Source of the DNA: JACKIP01 sp963710165
GTDB lineage: Bacteria > Pseudomonadota > Alphaproteobacteria > Micavibrionales > Micavibrionaceae
Length of the DNA: 64,000 nucleotides
Assembly: GCA_963710165.1 (NCBI GenBank)
Contig: CAVPYZ010000004.1
Span: 496,001 to 560,000 of the forward strand
Direction of reading: 5' to 3'
Below are positions 9,074 to 19,572 of the stretch, piece after piece. The position numbers and the translations under genes were made by a program. Numbering within the stretch: the stretch's first letter is position 1; every line of letters starts with the position of its first letter. The notes beneath the pieces are model-generated. The model had not been told where the DNA came from. It did not search any database and saw only the letters and a program-made list of their open reading frames with translations.

Positions 9074-10449
9074 ATGTTTGAGATGATTGAATCAAATATG
9101 GGTGAAGTTCCGGAAGAAGAGCTAATCCGCCGGCAATTATTCAGGAAATAGATTTTGATCCCAACGATCCTTTTTTGAAAGGAAGCGATGGCTTGTCTTA
9201 TGGCGTTATTATTCGTGCGCCGTCCTTACAAGACCAACTGATTGCGCAAAATCAGGCAGATCTTTCTTTTAGCGATATTGAACAAGGCGTTGCCGTAGTT
9301 TCATTTGGTGATAAGTCGATAGCATCTCATTTTATAGATACTTACGGCTCTGCGCCTCTCGCCTTTCAACCAGAAATACAAACAGTTACTTTTTTCGAAG
9401 GAATGGCGCGTCTTAGATGGTCTGAGGATATATCTAATCCATTACGTGCGGCTTTTCTGAAAGAACAAGGCATTGATAGTATAGGTGATGTTTGTATGTA
9501 TGCAGACACCATTCTTGACGGACTTGAAACATCTAATGCGGTTGATGATCCGCCAGCGCAAATATTTATGATGGACGCTATTGCAGATGTTCAGAATTTT
9601 GATCCTGTTGGGGACATAATGATTGAAACAGTTATGAGCCCCGAGAATGATGTTCTGGTTTGTAGTTTTGACGATGGGAATGCGGGAACATTTTACAGCG
9701 GCTATAACGTATTAAATTTAAATCGCTCAGCTTCTGCAGATTATGGTGTGGATTTTTTAGATCGTACAGAAGCGATGTTTGCAGATGCCTACAAGCTGAG
9801 GCTAAATGTTGCATTTGAAGAAGTTGCTCACGCACATATCGCGTTGACCAATCCTGATAACAGGATTGGTTTTGATGCACCCTATCCGGCCGAAGATGTC
9901 GTATTATATAATCTGGCCGAAGAAGCATCGGTTAAGCTTCAAAAAGCAATTGTGGCAGTTCAAAATGTTTACGAACTTGGTGATAACTTTCTATACAATT
10001 CTATGATTGAAAGAGGTGATGGCGAAGCTGATATGGCCAGTTTTTTACTAGAAAAAGTACGTGAAGGGGACGGTCTTGCCGCGTTGTCAAATACAGAGAA
10101 CCTGGCACAGGCGTGGGAGTTGTTCTTTCAAAACACAGTTTCTATGGAACAGTATTTTGAAAGTTACATGATGCAGATGGTTGAGGCATCCCCCTATATG
10201 AAAGAGGATGTTGCGCCTATGCCGATCAGTGTTTTGGAAAATGGACATGGTATCTTGATTGCCACAGATGATGACACAAATTTCTTACAAGGCCGTTTTG
10301 ATGCTTTGTCGGATATTGTCGATTTGATGCCCGAAGAAAGCGCTATGAAGGCTTTACTACAAACAAGCTCATCTCAAGCCGAGCCTAAAAGTTCTGTCGA
10401 TTGTGATCAGGTAGAGCGTCTTTCCGTCTATGAGCTATATTGCGAGTAA
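9074..10449 (+). CDS. hypothetical acidic protein, reading frame apparently broken near its start
   Basis: The main open frame runs from about 9121 to 10449, but its only start near the beginning is a poor TTG at 9175. An ATG at 9074 in another frame gives MFEMIESNMGEVPEEE and then a stop. Joining the two by one base around 9113-9121 gives a continuous acidic N-terminus (…GEVPEEE then NPPAIIQEIDFDPNDPF). I read this as one gene of about 457 residues with a single-base indel. The protein is acidic and soluble, with no signal peptide or membrane segment, and ends with a Cys-containing tail VDCDQVERLSVYELYCE. I recognise no family. It precedes secY. Confidence 0.6.
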
Positions 10450-10525
10450 TCCGAAAACCTGCTTGCGCCGCTTTGCTCTTTCCTTTAATTAATAGGGTCT
10501 GAAAATTAGTTTAGGAAAGATTTAA

Positions 10526-11881
10526 ATGTCATCAGCCATTGAACAAATGACACGCAACGCCAATTGGGGCGCGCTAGCCAAAGCAACGGAACTAAAAAAA
10601 CGCATTGTGTTTGTTTTGGGTGCTTTACTTGTCTATCGTCTTGGAACGTATATTCCTGTTCCGGGGATTGATCCCAGAGCGTGGGGAAGTTTCTTTGAAC
10701 AAAGCGGCGGCGGCATTTTGGACATGTTCAACATGTTTGCCGGTGGGGCGCTTCAGCGTATGACAATCTTTACCCTTGGTATTCTTCCCTATATTTCTGC
10801 GTCCATTATAATGCAACTGGCAACCGCCATGTTCCCGACGTTGGAGAAAATGAAAAAAGACGGCGAAGCAGGCCGCATGAAAATTAACCAATATACACGT
10901 TATTTGACCGTTCTTCTTGCCACAGTACAGGCGTGGGGTGTTGCCGTTGGTATGGAAAACGCAACAAGTAGCGTAGGGCCGATTGTTCCCGATCCGGGCA
11001 TATTCTTCCGTATTTCTGTTGTAATTACCCTTGTGGGCGGCACGGTTTTTCTTATGTGGTTAGGTGAGCAAATCACAGCGCGCGGCATTGGTAACGGTAT
11101 TTCATTAATTATTTTTGCAGGTATTGTTGCCGAGCTTCCCACTGCGATAGCACAACTTCTACAACTGAATATGGAGCAGGGCGGTAACTTCCTACAGCTT
11201 CTACTGCTTGTTGTATTGGTTGGGGTGACCATTATGTTTATTGTGTTTATGGAGCGCGCACAGCGCCGCGTTGTGGTGCAATATCCTAAACGTCAAGTTG
11301 GTAATAAAATGTATGGTGGTGACTCAAACCATATCCCTCTCAAGCTGAATACGGCAGGTGTTATCCCTCCTATTTTTGCATCATCACTTCTTCTGTTACC
11401 GATTACATTGGCGGGCTTGGGCGGTGTTGAAGGTGAAGGTATTATCAGTGACATCACAAGGTATCTGGCACATGGGCAGCCAATTTATATGCTGACATAC
11501 GGGGCTTTAATTGCGTTTTTCGCCTTTTTCTATACAGCTATTGTGTTTAATCCTGAAGAAAATGCCGATAACCTGAAAAAATATGGCGGTTTTATTCCAG
11601 GAATACGTCCCGGTAAAAACACGGCAGACTATCTGGACTATGTTCTGACTCGTATTACGGTTATTGGGGCGGGATATCTGGTCTTAATCTGTTTGCTGCC
11701 TGAACTGCTTATTTCACAATATGATATGCCGTTTTATTTTGGCGGAACGTCCCTTTTGATTGTTGTCACTGTTACCATGGATACCGTTGCGCAAATACAT
11801 TCGCATTTGATCGCGCACCAATATGAAGGGCTGATCAAAAAATCAAAATTAAGAGGAAGCGGTAGAAAGGGACGTCGATGA
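10526..11881 (+). CDS. secY: protein translocase subunit SecY
   Basis: The channel-forming subunit of the Sec translocon in the inner membrane. At 451 residues with ten hydrophobic segments it is full length. Diagnostic parts include the N-terminal ELKKRIVFVLGALLVYRLGT, the PVPGID loop, plug-side GGALQRMTIFTLGILPYISA, GNGISLIIFAGI and the cytosolic loop PKRQVGNKMYGG. AGGAAAG lies upstream of the ATG. Its stop overlaps the adk start as ATGA, the usual secY-adk coupling. Unusually, the ribosomal protein genes that normally flank this pair are absent. Confidence 0.97.
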   Translation: MSSAIEQMTRNANWGALAKATELKKRIVFVLGALLVYRLGTYIPVPGIDPRAWGSFFEQSGGGILDMFNMFAGGALQRMTIFTLGILPYISASIIMQLATAMFPTLEKMKKDGEAGRMKINQYTRYLTVLLATVQAWGVAVGMENATSSVGPIVPDPGIFFRISVVITLVGGTVFLMWLGEQITARGIGNGISLIIFAGIVAELPTAIAQLLQLNMEQGGNFLQLLLLVVLVGVTIMFIVFMERAQRRVVVQYPKRQVGNKMYGGDSNHIPLKLNTAGVIPPIFASSLLLLPITLAGLGGVEGEGIISDITRYLAHGQPIYMLTYGALIAFFAFFYTAIVFNPEENADNLKKYGGFIPGIRPGKNTADYLDYVLTRITVIGAGYLVLICLLPELLISQYDMPFYFGGTSLLIVVTVTMDTVAQIHSHLIAHQYEGLIKKSKLRGSGRKGRR

Positions 11882-12451
11882 ACCTAATTATTTTTGGCCC
11901 ACCAGGGGCAGGTAAAGGCACGCAAGCCGGAATATTAGAAACGAAGTACGGGTTAAAACAGCTTTCAACGGGCGATATGCTTCGCGGTGAAATTGCATCG
12001 GACTCTGATTTGGGGCGTAAAGTAAAAGATATTCTGGCATGTGGTGATCTGGTGTCCGATGATATTATGGTCGATATGATTTCAAACCGCATTGAGCGTG
12101 AAGATTGTGCCAAAGGTTTCATTCTGGACGGATTTCCGCGCACAACGGCACAAGCCGAAGCGTTGGATGATATGTTGTCCAAGAAAGATAAAAAGATTGA
12201 TCATGTCCTTCTTTTGGTTGTTGATGAAGATGCGTTATTGGAGCGTATTCGCACACGTATCGCAGAAAGCGGTGAAGACGCACGCGCAGATGATAATGAA
12301 GAAACATTGAAGAAGCCGCCTGTCGGTCTATCACGAACAAACAGCGCCTGTTCTGCCCTATTTTGAGAATAAGGGGCTTATCCGTAAAATTGACGGTATG
12401 CAGGAAATTAACGTTGTTTCAAAAGCAATAGACGATGCGCTCAAAGCTTGA
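11878..12451 (+). pseudogene. adk: adenylate kinase, interrupted by one extra base
   Basis: Adenylate kinase (ATP + AMP = 2 ADP), essential for nucleotide balance. The frame from ATG 11878 begins with MNLIIFGPPGAGKGTQAG (P-loop), then the AMP-binding DLVSDDIM and FILDGFPRT. After EETLKK (about 12313) it runs into an unrelated tail and a stop at 12366. Removing one C near 12315 restores the proper ending, RLSVYHEQTAPVLPYFENKG through to TGA at 12449-12451, for about 190 residues. It is the short alphaproteobacterial form without a full LID domain. Because the enzyme is essential and the lost tail is perfectly preserved, I regard this as a sequence error rather than decay. Confidence 0.85.
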
Positions 12452-12496
12452 TCTAAAAAAATGGACATAGCTGAGGAATGTATCGTATAGATTAAT

Positions 12497-13336
12497 ATGT
12501 CTTATCATGATCAAATGACAACACGCATGGCATCTGCAGTTTCTGCGGGAAAGCATGTAATTATCCAGCCCACTTTTGCCACAATACCTGAACAGCATGC
12601 GCCGCGACTTTCCAATCTGAATGAAAGAAACGGACTTAGCGACATCTTCGGATGCGCCGCGGCAAAATGGCAACAGGATCATTATCAGCAATATGAAATG
12701 TTTCAGGTAGGCAGCCTGGATCGTCTTATTTCTGTGGCGCGGGCATTCAAAGATCATAAAAATAAGGGTGATATTACGATTGATCGCCTGATGGTCTCGC
12801 AACACAGAACATTACAGCCATGGTTAAGTTTTTGTCCGCAAACAACGGAAGGACAAGCTGTAAATACGACTGAAGATTCTCATCGTTTGCATATTAGAGA
12901 TGTTTTTGAAGCTGTTCGGAGAAGTGCAGAACGTCAGCCGTACCGGAATTTAATCCCTGCGCTTGCTCCTGTTTTGAGAACAGGATTGAGCGCTGTTGAA
13001 CCTGTAAGTGGCAAGCCTTTAAAGCCCTACCATATCAGTACAAATTCTTTGAGGACTGTCGCATTAGGGGGCGAAAGCGTACGATTGCGTGATATGTTGA
13101 TTGTGAAGGACGCAGACTTGAAACAACGCATAGAGGACGCGCCCTCATTTTCGTTAGTAGCCACACCCTATTTACAGCGCTGGAGTATTGCGGGAGCTAT
13201 ATCGAGTGCCAGAGAGCATCGTTTGAGCGGCTATAAATCCCCGCTGAGTGATGTGAAGCCTGTATGTATGTTCTGGCATATTGAAAGTGATCAACAGGTC
13301 AGCGGATGTGAGAGGCAAGTCGCGTTCGATTTTTAG
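12497..13336 (+). CDS. hypothetical protein
   Basis: A 279-residue, His- and Arg-rich soluble protein without signal peptide or membrane segment. The N-terminus reads MSYHDQMTTRMASAVSAGKH. I see no motif that identifies a family. It lies between adk and nuoJ, 45 bases after the corrected adk stop, and is a local insertion rather than part of either conserved cluster. No clear Shine-Dalgarno precedes the ATG. Function unknown. Confidence 0.55.
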   Translation: MSYHDQMTTRMASAVSAGKHVIIQPTFATIPEQHAPRLSNLNERNGLSDIFGCAAAKWQQDHYQQYEMFQVGSLDRLISVARAFKDHKNKGDITIDRLMVSQHRTLQPWLSFCPQTTEGQAVNTTEDSHRLHIRDVFEAVRRSAERQPYRNLIPALAPVLRTGLSAVEPVSGKPLKPYHISTNSLRTVALGGESVRLRDMLIVKDADLKQRIEDAPSFSLVATPYLQRWSIAGAISSAREHRLSGYKSPLSDVKPVCMFWHIESDQQVSGCERQVAFDF

Positions 13337-13561
13337 ATACAACATACGTTTTGTATGTCACAGCCATTAAAAGTCGGGGATAAGTATAATTAAATCAGCT
13401 CTAAAAAAGCCGTGCTGCATTTGTTTTTCTATATCTATGAAGCCTTCCAAGTCGTTGGAATATAGAATGAATATATCAATAGCGGTATAAGATAAACTTC
13501 ATAATTTTATTAAAAGATCAAGACTTGTGTTTTATTCAAAGGCGCGATAAACAAGATAATC
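13337..13561 (+). other. AT-rich intergenic leader upstream of nuoJ with two inverted repeats
   Basis: No gene seen. ACATAC/GTATGT (13342-13347 with 13353-13358) forms a small hairpin. TCTAT-6-TTCCAA-GTCG-TTGGAA-1-ATAGA (13434-13466) forms a longer stem with an asymmetric internal loop. Neither is followed by a T run, so they are not terminators. They may lie in the nuoJ leader; a function is not shown. Confidence 0.3.
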
Positions 13562-14170
13562 ATGTTAGCAGCAATCATTTTTTACCTCTTTGCTGGTGTT
13601 TTAACGCTCAGCGCCTTAATGGTGATCACGGCGCGCAATCCTGTGCATTCCGTTCTGTTCCTGATTCTTGCATTTTTTAATGCGGCAGGGTTATTTGTGA
13701 TGTTAGGCGCGGAATTTATAGGCATGATTTTGGTCATCGTTTATGTCGGCGCGGTGGCTGTTTTATTCTTGTTTGTTGTTATGATGCTGAATATGGATTT
13801 CTCTGCGCTTAGGAAGGGATCGATGAAGTTTGTTCCTCTCGGCTTGTTTCTGGGGACTGTTCTTTTGACCGAATTATTTATCGTGTATCAGACATGGAAA
13901 GAAAAACCGGGGCTTTTAGTACAAGGCCAGGACGTGGCCAGTAAACCCGAATTAACCAATACAGAAGCTTTGGGGAATGTACTTTATACAGATTATATTA
14001 TGATTTTTCAGGGCTCTGGCATGATTTTACTGGTTGCCATGATTGGTGCGATTGTATTGACAGTGCGCGAACGTCCGGGCGTAAAACGTCAAAAAGTCGC
14101 CGAGCAGCAAAAACGCCAAGCTTCCGAGGTGCTAGAAATTAAAAAAGTAACGCCGGGAACAGGGATCTAA
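13562..14170 (+). CDS. nuoJ: NADH-quinone oxidoreductase subunit J
   Basis: Membrane-arm subunit of respiratory complex I. The 202-residue protein has five hydrophobic segments; ITARNPVHSVLFLILAFFNA and EFIGMILVIVYVGAVAVLFL are the conserved NuoJ helices, including the pi-bulge helix involved in coupling. The C-terminal tail is basic and soluble. It opens the nuoJKLMN run; nuoA-I, which normally lie upstream, are not in the window. Confidence 0.95.
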   Translation: MLAAIIFYLFAGVLTLSALMVITARNPVHSVLFLILAFFNAAGLFVMLGAEFIGMILVIVYVGAVAVLFLFVVMMLNMDFSALRKGSMKFVPLGLFLGTVLLTELFIVYQTWKEKPGLLVQGQDVASKPELTNTEALGNVLYTDYIMIFQGSGMILLVAMIGAIVLTVRERPGVKRQKVAEQQKRQASEVLEIKKVTPGTGI

Positions 14171-14172
14171 GT

Positions 14173-14481
14173 ATGGACATTGGCTTAATGCATTTTCTGA
14201 CGTTGGCGGCGCTATTATTCACAATGGGTGTTTTTGGCATTTTTCTAAATCGTAAGAATGTGATTATTATTTTGATGTCTGTGGAATTGATGCTGTTGGC
14301 AGTTAATATCAACTTTGTCGCATTCTCCGCATATCTTGATGATTTACACGGACAGGTTTTTGCCATGTTCGTTTTAACAGTTGCCGCGGCCGAAGCCGCA
14401 ATCGGGCTTGCCATTTTGGTAACTTTCTTCCGTATTCGGGGCTCTATCGCCGTGGATGATATAGCGAATATGAAAGGATAG
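14173..14481 (+). CDS. nuoK: NADH-quinone oxidoreductase subunit K
   Basis: The small complex I antiporter-associated subunit, 102 residues with three membrane helices. The helix with SVELMLLAVNINFVAFS carries the membrane glutamate needed for proton pumping, and VAAAEAAIGLAILV carries the second one. Starts two bases after the nuoJ stop, so translation is coupled. Confidence 0.96.
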   Translation: MDIGLMHFLTLAALLFTMGVFGIFLNRKNVIIILMSVELMLLAVNINFVAFSAYLDDLHGQVFAMFVLTVAAAEAAIGLAILVTFFRIRGSIAVDDIANMKG

Positions 14482-14484
14482 AGC

Positions 14485-16541
14485 GTGGAATATTTATCAG
14501 TTTTATCACCACTTGTTGCATTTATTATTGCGTTTTGTTTCGGTAAACAACTAGGCGCACGCGGCGCACAATTTATAACCTGTACCGGCGTCATTCTTGC
14601 GGCCATATGTTCCTGCATTCTTTTTGTTGATGTTGCGCTTTATCAAAACGTGCGTACAATTACCCTGTTTGAATGGATTAATGTTGGCGATTTTAATGCC
14701 AGCTGGGATATACGTCTTGATACGCTATCTGTTGTCATGATGTGTGTTATTACGATTGTCTCTTCTTGCGTTCATGTTTATTCCATCGGGTATATGAGCC
14801 ATGATCCTGCCAAGGGTCGTTTTATGAGTTATCTCAGCCTGTTTACATTTGCCATGTTAATGCTGGTCACTGCGGATAATCTGCTTCAACTTTTCTTCGG
14901 GTGGGAAGGTGTTGGTCTCGCGTCTTATCTTGCTTATCGGCTTTTGGAATACCAAGCACAGTCTGCCAATAGCGCGCGCAATGAAGGCCTTTATCGTTAA
15001 CCGTGTTGGTGATTTTGGCTTAGTTCTGGGTATTTTCACGATATTTATATTGTTCGGAACGTGTGAATTTTGACGAGATTTTTGCGGTCGCGCCTGAAAA
15101 GGCAGGCGTCTTATTCAATTTTATTGGCTATGAAGTTCATGCTTTGACCTTGGCAGGGTTTACTTTTGTTTGTCGGTGCGATGCGGTAAATCGGCACAGC
15201 TTGGGTCTGCATACTTGGCTTCCCGACGCGATGGAGGGGCCAACGCCGGTTTCTGCACTTATCCATGCGGCAACAATGGTGACAGCAGGTGTTTTTCTGG
15301 TCGCGCGGTTTTCACCGCTTTATGAATATGCGCCGGATGCCTTGATGGTGATATTGTATTGTCGTGCAACGACAGCATTTGTGGCCGCCACTATCGGTAT
15401 GACGCAATTCGATATTAAGCGCGTGATTGCCTATTCAACGATGAGCCAGCTAGGATATATGTTTTTTGCGCTTGGCGTCTCTGCTTATGGCGCGGCGATG
15501 TTCCATCTTGATGACTCATGCGTTTTTTAAGGCGTTGCTTATTCCTAGGTGCAGGCTCCGTTATTCACGCGATGATGATGAGCAAGATATGCGCAAAATG
15601 GGCGGTATTTGGAAAAAGATTCCGATGACCTACATTCTAATGTGGATTGGGTCTCTGGCACTTGCGGGATTACCATTTTTTGCGGGATATTATTCCAAGG
15701 ATATGATCTTGGAAGCGGCATGGGCGGATCAATAGCTGGTTTGGACATTATGCCTATTGGATGGGCATTGCAGCGGCGATTATGACGGCATTTTACAGCT
15801 GGCGCTTCATCATTATGACATTCCATGGCAAACCGCGTGCCAGCAAAGAAGTGATGAGCCACGTACATGAATCACCAAAAGTTATGATTATGCCTCTTAT
15901 GGTATTGGCAACCGGGGCGATTGTCTCCGGTTACGCTTTTATGGTGGATTTGTCGGCGGTGGAGCATCATGGAGATTACGGGGCAGAAGTACATGCCGAC
16001 AATAATCATTATGGTGAAGCAGCCAATCATGCCAAAGAAGAAACACATAGCGGCGACGCAAACGGCTATAATCTCTTGGGACAAAGAACATTTCTGGGGG
16101 GATAGTATTAAAGTGCTTCCCGAAAATGATACGGTTGAGGCGGCACATAATGTTCCCACCTGGGTTAAAAAGCTACCGATTGCTGTTGCTGCTCTAGGAA
16201 TATTGCTCGCCTATTTCATCTACCTCTGGCGCGCAGGTCTTGCCGCAACATTTGTAAAAATATTTAAGCCGCTTCACACGGTGTTTTTCAATAAGTGGTT
16301 TTTTGACGAGCTCTATAATACAGTTTTTAAAGAAGGCTCTGTCGGTTTTGGGCGCTTGTTTTCACGGGGGGATCGCAAAGTCATTGACGGCCTTGGTCCC
16401 GACGGAATTTCGAAAAGCGCAGTGTTTGGTGGCGGGCTATTACGCAAATTTCAAAGCGGCTATGTCTATCAATATGCCTTTATCATGATGATCGGGCTGA
16501 TCGCCGTTATCACATGGGTCGTTTTCAGAGGGGGGCTCTAA
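14485..16541 (+). pseudogene. nuoL: NADH-quinone oxidoreductase subunit L, broken by many single-base indels
   Basis: The large antiporter-like complex I subunit at the end of the membrane arm. It starts at GTG 14485 after AAAGGA. Homology is continuous end to end but jumps between frames: FFGWEGVGLASYL (first frame), NRVGDFGLVLGIF (second), LHTWLPDAMEGPTPVSALIH and DIKRVIAYSTMSQLGYMFFA (third), MTHAFFKALL and AGYYSKDMILEAAWAD (next), MTAFYSWRFIIMTFHGKPRA, and the last helix ending WVVFRGGL. I can place breaks near 14934, 15060, 15160, 15184, 15203, 15357-15365, 15508, 15540, 15572, 15732 and about 16060. Several are compensating pairs within tens of bases, which points to sequence error rather than slow decay. 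Confidence 0.88.
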
Positions 16542-16542
16542 C

Positions 16543-18125
16543 ATGATTGAATTTCCACTTCTGACAATCCTAACGTTTTTGCCGTTAGTGGGCGCGTTTT
16601 TTATCATGACCATTCGTGGTGATGAACAAAACACGGCGGCTAATGCCAAATGGACAGCTCTATGGACGTCCGGCGCAACTTTTATTCTGAGCCGTTTATA
16701 TTTTAATCACGTTCGATGCGAACAGCGCGGATTTTCAATTTGTTGAAAAAGTCGAATGGTTGCCTACATTGGGACTGTCATATGCATTGGGTATTGACGG
16801 TATCTCGTTATTCTTTGTCATTCTTTCCACCTTCCTGACGCCAATTTGTATCTTGGCAAGCTGGAGCGCCGTCACAATCGCGCGTAAAAGAATATATGAT
16901 CGCGTTTTTAGTTCTTGAAACGCTTATGATTGGCACGTTTTGTGCGCTTGACCTATTCTTGTTCTATGTGTTTTTTGAAGCGGTTCTTATTCCGATGTTT
17001 TTGATTATCGGTATCTGGGGCGGGGCGCGTAAAATTTATGCCTCTTACAAATTCTTTCTTTATACTCTGCTCGGTTCTGTTCTTATGTTGCTTGCGATGA
17101 TGATGTTGTACGGTCAGACAGGTACGAGCGATATTGAAACGCTCATGCAAAATCCGGTTGCCGCCAATTTGCAATATTGGTTATTTCTGGCGTTCTTTGC
17201 ATCCTTCGCTGTTAAAATGCCGATGTGGCCTGTTCATACATGGTTGCCTGATGCTCACGTTGAAGCGCCGACGGCGGGTTCTGTTATTTTGGCTGGTGTG
17301 TTGTTAAAAATGGGCGGGTACGGGTTCTTACGCTTTTCATTACCGATGTTTCCGGAAGCGTCTGAATATTTCGCACCTATGGTGATGACATTAAGCGTTA
17401 TTGCCATTATATACACGTCGCTTGTTGCCTTGGTTCAAGAAGATATGAAAAAGCTGATTGCTTATTCCTCCGTTGCACATATGGGATTTGTGACATTAGG
17501 AATATTTTCAGCAACGCTTGAGGGGATTCACGGTGGTGTCTTCCAAATGATTTCGCACGGTTTGATCTCCGCGGCTCTCTTCCTATGTGTTGGTGTGGTC
17601 TATGATCGTCTGCACACACGTGAGATGTCGCGTTATGGCGGCATTGTAAAAAATATGCCCAAATATGCGACGGTCTTTATGATTTTCATGCTCGGCTCGG
17701 CCGGACTTCCGGGGACATCCGGGTTTATTGGGGAGTTCCTATCTTTGCTTGGTGCATATCAGGTTAATGTCCTAATGGCGATTTTGGCAGCAACCGGCAT
17801 GGTGTTCGGCGCGGCTTATATGTTGTTGCTCTATCGCCGCGTTATTTTCGGGCCGTCACAACACAAAGACGCCGCAGATATGAAAGATATAGGCTTGCGT
17901 GAGACGGTTATTCTGACCCCATTGGCGGCGCTTGTTATTCTCATCGGTGTTTATCCAGCGCCGATCAATGATCGTATCCAGCCATCCGTCGAGAGGTTAG
18001 TAACCATTTATCAGACCAATCTGGGCAAAACATTAGAGCCGCAAGAAGCGACGTTGACAGAACGACAGCAAAATAGCGAAGCGCAGGATATGGCGTATGT
18101 AAATGAGGGAAACGGATATGAATAA
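16543..18125 (+). pseudogene. nuoM: NADH-quinone oxidoreductase subunit M, two frame breaks in the first quarter
   Basis: An antiporter-like proton-pumping subunit of complex I. MIEFPLLTILTFLPLVGAFF starts one base after nuoL. The frame is lost near 16700, continues in another frame as FQFVEKVEWLPTLGLSYALG and DGISLFFVILSTFLTPICIL, and changes again at an A run near 16886 (RKEYMIAFLVLETLMIG). From 16896 on it is intact: the membrane Glu in FFEAVLIPMF, the VKMPMWPVHTWLPDAHVEAP loop and the broken helix around GLISAALFLCVGVVYDR are all present. Its stop overlaps the nuoN start. Confidence 0.9.
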
Positions 18126-19560
18126 TTTACCGTTAAATTGGGAGTTTGCATTGCCTGAAATTATTCTGGCATGTGGAGCGATGTTCTTTTTACTAGTCGG
18201 GGCACTTTCCAAACGAAATATAACCGATACAATCTCTTACGCCTCTATTTTGCTATTAATTTTCACCTTCTTTGCATTAGTTTCAATAGAATGGCAGAGC
18301 GTAATTGCGCTTAACGGCTTCTTTGTGATGGACAGCTTTGGCGGTTTTGTGAAAAGCTTGATCCTTCTATCCATGGGCGGTGTATTGGCGCTTTCCACAG
18401 GTTATATGAAGCGCGAAAATATGACGGCCTTTGAATATCCTGTTCTGGTTCTCCTATCTACCTTGGGCATGTTGATTATGGTATCCGCCAATGATCTTAT
18501 GTCGCTATATATCGGTCTGGAATTACAATCGCTTGCGCTTTATGTACTGGCAACCATTCGTCGTAACTCGCTTCGATCTGCCGAAGCGGGGATTAAATAT
18601 TTTGTACTTGGCGCGCTTTCCTCCGGTATGGTGTTATTCGGCACGTCAATAATCTACGGTTTTGCGGGAACAACAAATTTTAATATGATCGCTACGGCGT
18701 TCGCGGATAATCCTGACATTAAACTGGGGCTTAGCATGGGCTTGGTATTTCTGGTTGCCGGTCTGGCATTTAAAATTTCTGCCGCGCCGTTTCATATGTG
18801 GACACCAGATGTGTATGAAGGCGCACCAACATCTGTGACCGCCCTCTTTGCGATTGTGCCGAAGCTTGCCGCTATGGCGCTTTTAATCCGTGTTTTTTAC
18901 GAACCTTTTATTGGCCTGCAAGAAATGTGGGTGCAACTGGTCTGGATTTTGGCTGTTATTTCAATGATCGTTGGTGCCTTTGCCGCGCTTACACAAGAAA
19001 ATATCAAACGTCTTCTGGCTTATAGCTCGGTCGGTAATATGGGCTATGTTTTGATTGGTCTGATTGTTGGTGGAACAGATGGTTTGGGTGCAACGCTTTA
19101 TTACTTTGTGATTTATATGGCCATGACCGCGGGTACATTCGGAATTATCATGTCACTGCGACGTGACGGGGCAGGGCTGGAGAAAATCGAAAATCTTGAA
19201 GGGCTCTCCAAGACACATCCTGTTTCTGCTTATGCTCTTGCTATTTTAATGTTCTCAATGAGCGGTATTCCACCCTTGGCAGGGTTTTTTGGGAAATTAT
19301 TTATTTTCCAGACAGCTATTACAGGCGGTTTTTATTATCTGGCTGTCATTGGTGTGGTAACATCTGTTATTGCGGCATTTTATTATTTACGCATTATCAA
19401 AGTTATGTTTTTTGACGATTCTGTTGAGAAGTTGGAGCATGAGCCAAATATTCCAAGAGATGCGGTTATTATGCTATCGATTGCAACAGTTCTAGGATTA
19501 ATTTTTATGCCGGAACCATTGTTGCTTCTAACTCAAAGCGCAACGACATCTCTTTTTTAG
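18118..19560 (+). CDS. nuoN: NADH-quinone oxidoreductase subunit N
   Basis: Third antiporter-like subunit of complex I, intact at 480 residues. Conserved parts are YIGLELQSLALYVLA, SAEAGIKYFVLGALSSGM, FKISAAPFHMWTPDVYEGAP and RLLAYSSVGNMGYVLIGL. I chose ATG 18118 rather than the ATG at 18103 because GAGGGA lies just upstream and MNNLPLNWEFALPEI is the usual NuoN beginning. The start overlaps the last codons of nuoM. Confidence 0.95.
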   Translation: MNNLPLNWEFALPEIILACGAMFFLLVGALSKRNITDTISYASILLLIFTFFALVSIEWQSVIALNGFFVMDSFGGFVKSLILLSMGGVLALSTGYMKRENMTAFEYPVLVLLSTLGMLIMVSANDLMSLYIGLELQSLALYVLATIRRNSLRSAEAGIKYFVLGALSSGMVLFGTSIIYGFAGTTNFNMIATAFADNPDIKLGLSMGLVFLVAGLAFKISAAPFHMWTPDVYEGAPTSVTALFAIVPKLAAMALLIRVFYEPFIGLQEMWVQLVWILAVISMIVGAFAALTQENIKRLLAYSSVGNMGYVLIGLIVGGTDGLGATLYYFVIYMAMTAGTFGIIMSLRRDGAGLEKIENLEGLSKTHPVSAYALAILMFSMSGIPPLAGFFGKLFIFQTAITGGFYYLAVIGVVTSVIAAFYYLRIIKVMFFDDSVEKLEHEPNIPRDAVIMLSIATVLGLIFMPEPLLLLTQSATTSLF

Positions 19561-19572
19561 GAAAATAGTCAT

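Noticed and set aside
13342..13358. ACATAC/GTATGT hairpin as a terminator of the upstream gene
   Set aside because: Only six pairs, mostly A-T, and no T run follows.
14139..14618. A 159-codon minus-strand frame over nuoK and the start of nuoL
   Set aside because: It is a shadow of two conserved membrane genes; the predicted protein is low in complexity and lacks a start signal.
14485..16541. Programmed frameshifting in nuoL
   Set aside because: There are about ten shifts of both signs at unrelated sequences, without slippery heptamers or downstream structures; sequence error explains this better.
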